In this document: piece after piece, positions 31,220 to 33,995 of the stretch
Position numbering within the stretch: position 1 is the first letter of the stretch
How the letters are laid out: the number at the start of each line of letters is the position of its first letter
DNA from: an uncultured Gammaproteobacteria bacterium
GTDB taxonomy: Bacteria > Pseudomonadota > Gammaproteobacteria > Pseudomonadales > Pseudohongiellaceae
NCBI GenBank assembly: GCA_913061515.1
Contig: CAJXSF010000039.1
Location: 1 to 33,995, forward strand
Reading direction: 5' to 3'
Length of the DNA stretch: 33,995 bases
Made by a program: the position numbers and the translations under genes
The notes under the pieces: model-generated
Databases searched by the model: none
What the model was told of the DNA's origin: nothing
What the model saw: only the letters and a program-made list of their open reading frames with translations

Positions 31220-31936
31220 ATGAGCGCACAGCATCTCGCATTTCTTACAATCCGCCACCTCATTATCTTGCTGGTTAGCTGCACCTGCACGCCTGCATTA
31301 TTTGCGGCGCAAGACCCTGTAGCCAATGGCCGCAAAGGCCCATTGCGCCCTAATTTTGAAGGCTCTTGGGAAAAAGACTTTGCCCGCAGCGACAAATGGG
31401 ATGAAGAACTGCAACGCACAATTGACCAACTTAATAGAGAAATGGAACGCAGCCAAGGACGCGGCGACTCGGGCGCAGGCTTCAGTAGCCCAAGAAGAAA
31501 TGCAGGCAATCTTATATCCCATGCCCGGCTGGCAGAGTTGATCACCCGTCAAACCACGATGCGTATTATTCAATCAGATGACGAAGTTCGCATAGAGCGA
31601 CAAGGAGACGCTGCATTGATTTGCAGCACCTTAAGTAGCGACGCTAATAGCTTCGAAAGCCCTCACGGGCAGGAATATTGCGGCTGGGATCGCCAACAAC
31701 TTGTCTTTCAAATCGTCCTTGCTGATGGCGTCTATATTGAACACCGATTTAGCGTGGACCCAAGCGGAGACAGCCTGAGCATGCTTACTAGCGTCTCTAG
31801 CCGTAACTCACTGCCCTTTAATCTAATTACTTTCTACAACGCCTATGACGCACCTGAGGATGGTATTCACTGCGTGCAAACACTGAGCCGCGGGCGAGTG
31901 TGTAGCGCGAAAACCCCGGGGGACGGCAACAACTGA
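31220..31936 (+). CDS. Exported protein of unknown function
   Basis: A 238-residue protein with a hydrophobic N-terminus (LIILLVSCTCTPALFAA) that looks like a signal peptide. The mature protein has a helical charged region (WDEELQRTIDQLNREMERSQGRG) and a beta-rich C-terminal part with four Cys, probably disulfide-bonded. No family is recognised. ATG at 31220 has no strong Shine-Dalgarno. Its stop overlaps the lipoprotein start (TGATG), so the two are co-translated, and the NosR-like gene follows. It is divergent from the fbiC operon with 231 bases between the coding regions. Confidence 0.7.
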   Translation: MSAQHLAFLTIRHLIILLVSCTCTPALFAAQDPVANGRKGPLRPNFEGSWEKDFARSDKWDEELQRTIDQLNREMERSQGRGDSGAGFSSPRRNAGNLISHARLAELITRQTTMRIIQSDDEVRIERQGDAALICSTLSSDANSFESPHGQEYCGWDRQQLVFQIVLADGVYIEHRFSVDPSGDSLSMLTSVSSRNSLPFNLITFYNAYDAPEDGIHCVQTLSRGRVCSAKTPGDGNN

Positions 31937-33111
31937 TGTTCCAGCTTAAGCTTTCTGCAGTTGTCTCTAGCATTGCATTGCTCATAATTCAGTCCTGCGC
32001 GAGCTCTCCGACACCAGAGCCCAAGATAGGCCCACCGCCTGTCGGGCAAGTAACACTGGAGAGCAGCAACTCTGGCCCTAACGAATTGCAGGCGCTCAAC
32101 ATCGGCATTCAGGTGTTCAATAACTTGGAGACCAACGAGGACTTGGAGCGCAGCGGCGCGGCCATATTTGCCCAGATCCGTGACACCGAGACACAGTATT
32201 TGCCTGTCGCGCTCCGCAGCACCCTTCTAGATTCCAATCAGTGGGGAATTGTTCGCGTGTTGCCTGAAGCAGACCCATCGATGGACTTACAGATCACCGG
32301 AACGGTGGTTCGCTCAAACGGGCTTGAGCTACAGATACAGATTTATGCCGTAGATAGCGCAGGCAATGTCTGGTTGGATCGCTTATATGCAGATGCAGCA
32401 AGAGTTGCCGATTACCCAGACGCCGCTCCCTCGCTCATGGACAGAGGCGGCATCACCTACAACGAAGACCCGTTTCAAGACATCTATAACGCCATTGCTA
32501 ACGATCTACTCACCTATCGAAACCAATTAGATGCCAATAGGCTGCGACAATTACTCACCGTCACCCAAATGCGCTACGCAAGCGATCTTTCGCCAGATGC
32601 CTTTCAGCAGTTCTTAAGCACTGATCCACAAGGCCTGCTCACTGTAAACCGACTACCTGCAGAAAATGACCCTCTGCTTGGCCATGTAAGGGATATTCGC
32701 GCGCGCCATGATGTCTTTATCGACACCATTGACGAATACTACGAATCTCTCTACCAAGACCTTAAACCTATTTATGATATTTGGCGCCAATACTCCTTTG
32801 AACAAGTTAGCGAAGAGCGCATTAGTGCCGAGCGAGCCCGCAGTGGTAATACTGACAGAGGAAGCTTTGAAGCAATGAGCCAAAGCTACAACCGCTATAA
32901 ATGGAGCAAAATCTTCGAACAAGAGTTTGTCGCCTTGGCCTCTGGCTTTGTCAGCGAGACAGCTCCGGCAGTATTGGAGCTCAGCCGCAACGTAAACGGT
33001 TTGACTGGCCCTGTCGAAGAACAATATGCCCAATGGCGCGTGTTGTTACGCGGGCTTTTCGAATTAGAGCGTGAAGGGGTAAACTCTCTGCCCTCCACTA
33101 CCGCTCCCTAA
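31936..33111 (+). CDS. Lipoprotein of unknown function
   Basis: A 391-residue protein with a lipoprotein signal: a hydrophobic stretch ending LLIIQSC, with Cys21 as the lipidation site, followed by SSP-rich linker. The mature protein contains a beta-rich domain (VRVLPEADPSMDLQITGTVV), as in GNA1162/LpoB-like outer-membrane lipoproteins. A long helical region with FQDIYNAIANDLLTYRNQLD and many Tyr/Arg residues follows. No family is certain. ATG overlaps the previous stop by one base, and the next gene starts 16 bases after its TAA, so this is the middle gene of a three-gene envelope operon. A role in assembling or anchoring a redox complex is inference. Confidence 0.75.
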   Translation: MFQLKLSAVVSSIALLIIQSCASSPTPEPKIGPPPVGQVTLESSNSGPNELQALNIGIQVFNNLETNEDLERSGAAIFAQIRDTETQYLPVALRSTLLDSNQWGIVRVLPEADPSMDLQITGTVVRSNGLELQIQIYAVDSAGNVWLDRLYADAARVADYPDAAPSLMDRGGITYNEDPFQDIYNAIANDLLTYRNQLDANRLRQLLTVTQMRYASDLSPDAFQQFLSTDPQGLLTVNRLPAENDPLLGHVRDIRARHDVFIDTIDEYYESLYQDLKPIYDIWRQYSFEQVSEERISAERARSGNTDRGSFEAMSQSYNRYKWSKIFEQEFVALASGFVSETAPAVLELSRNVNGLTGPVEEQYAQWRVLLRGLFELEREGVNSLPSTTAP

Positions 33112-33127
33112 GGATTGATTGCCCCAA

Positions 33128-33947
33128 ATGTCTTCTACACGTCTGTTTTTCGCTGCATTGATGGCGTTACTCACAAGTCTTTCCACTGCAGCAATCGCCC
33201 AGACGGATCGCGTTGATGCCGTTCGTACTCCTTTCACCACAACCGTGCAAGAACAGTGGCTAAAACAAGTGCTTCCGGAAGCAGAGCGCTTTTCCGAAAA
33301 ATCAGGGGAACCGCCTGTTTATCGCGCCTATAGAAATGGCGAGAATGGCGAAGAAGTCCAGATTGGTTTTGTTTTCCTTAGCGCAGACGCACCACCTGAA
33401 GAAAAAGGCTTCGCCGCTCCAATCGACATGCTCATTGGCATGGATATGGAAGGCGTGATCACCGGCTTGAAGGTGTTGAACTACACCGAGTCCTACCGCT
33501 ATTCGCTGGGCGACTTTGTTGCAGAACCTGCTTTTCACGAGCAATTTCCGGGCAAACCTATTACTGACGAGTTTCGCATTACTCAAGATATCGATGGAAT
33601 TACTGGCGCCACAATGACTAGCTATGGCATTAGCCAAGGTGCACGCGGAGCGGCTAGACGTGTCGCTACCGCCTATCTTGGCTACCAAGAAGTTGATGAC
33701 GAAGTCTTGGCCTGGGCAGCCAATGGTCGCGCGAAATTACAAAGCTATACATGGGAGTCCATGCTTGCCGCCGACATGGTAAAAACGTTCACTATTCCCA
33801 TGCCTGCCGAGCAAGAACTAAAACTCTCCGCCACCTATATGGGCGACCCAGTTCTCGGCGAATTTCTAATTGGTGACGCTGCCTACCAACGTGCTGACCG
33901 CGATGCGCGCGCTCGCCTAGGGAGCAATCACCTGATATTGATCGGCG
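33128..33947 (+). CDS. NosR/NirI-like FMN-binding protein, 3' end missing
   Basis: Partial gene cut by the contig end. A signal peptide (FFAALMALLTSLSTAAIAQ) is followed by an FMN-binding domain (about residues 30-180) with DGITGATMTS. Within it TGATMT is the flavinylation motif, with the second Thr (about 164) expected to carry FMN linked by ApbE. The next part (WESMLAADM...DPVLGEFLIGDAAYQR) resembles the periplasmic region of NosR, in which a membrane and 4Fe-4S part would follow. ATG at 33128 is preferred; TTG at 33119 is possible because AGGA lies four bases before it. The last 14 residues of the open frame (VSYTHLTLPTSDLV) come from adapter and are not real. Confidence 0.8.
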
Positions 33948-33995
33948 CTGTCTCTTATACACATCTGACGCTGCCGACGAGCGATCTAGTGTAGA
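33948..33995. other. Nextera/Tn5 sequencing adapter, not genomic
   Basis: From 33948 the sequence reads CTGTCTCTTATACACATCT, the Tn5 mosaic end, then GACGCTGCCGACGA, the 8-base GCGATCTA and GTGTAGA. This is the Nextera read-through order: mosaic end, adapter arm, i5 index complement and flow-cell arm. GCGATCTA is the complement of index TAGATCGC. The contig therefore ends at a library fragment end. Confidence 0.97.

Noticed and set aside
1..33995. CRISPR array, rRNA, complete insertion sequence.
   Set aside because: No regularly spaced repeats, no rRNA-like conserved stretches and no transposase gene were seen on either strand.

Overview
The window looks like a chromosome fragment of a free-living, probably marine, gammaproteobacterium. 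The clues are an Slt70-type transglycosylase, an Hmp/NsrR nitric-oxide pair, a large c-di-GMP signalling protein and a deazaflavin (FO/F420) synthase. The genus cannot be fixed from the sequence. The last 48 bases are not genomic: they match a Nextera/Tn5 sequencing adapter, so the real contig ends at about 33947.

Accessory part (1 to about 14.7 kb). A minus-strand block of four overlapping genes (4766 down to 113) encodes a Dam-like adenine methyltransferase, a calcineurin-like phosphoesterase, an Orc/Cdc6-like P-loop ATPase and an unrecognised protein with a GFESRS motif. It looks like a compact defence or modification system and matches no named system I know. Next to it lies a Tn3-type resolvase (Ser10) with an upstream array of inverted GGTGTCA motifs spaced like a three-site res. 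Then come a small membrane ORF, a TetR regulator with an O-methyltransferase, a secreted HNH nuclease gene broken by an amber codon at a conserved Trp position, and a second methyltransferase. From about 9.9 to 14.7 kb there is a plasmid- or phage-like module: a RepL-like winged-helix protein, an HUH replication initiator, possible origin repeats, several small orphan proteins, a secreted protein, a zinc-ribbon membrane protein, an XRE repressor and a 52-residue protein.

Core-like part (about 14.8 kb to the end). It starts with an EF-hand secreted protein whose 3' end overlaps the remnant of a CsbD-like gene, followed by a terminator. Then come slt and the hmp-nsrR pair, with a clear NsrR operator over the hmp promoter. 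A minus-strand operon follows: REC-PAS-GGDEF-EAL protein, HisKA_2 histidine kinase and Tat-exported flavin amine oxidase.

A second minus-strand run of six closely spaced genes (30988 to 24582) encodes a beta-propeller exported protein, FbiC (fused CofG/CofH), an NAD(P)-binding protein, a flippase-like or MprF-type membrane protein, a CDP-alcohol phosphatidyltransferase and a small membrane protein. This puts deazaflavin synthesis in the same transcription unit as membrane-lipid genes. Divergent from it are a secreted protein, a lipoprotein and the 5' part of a NosR-like flavin-binding protein, cut by the contig end.

I saw no rRNA, tRNA, CRISPR array or complete insertion sequence.
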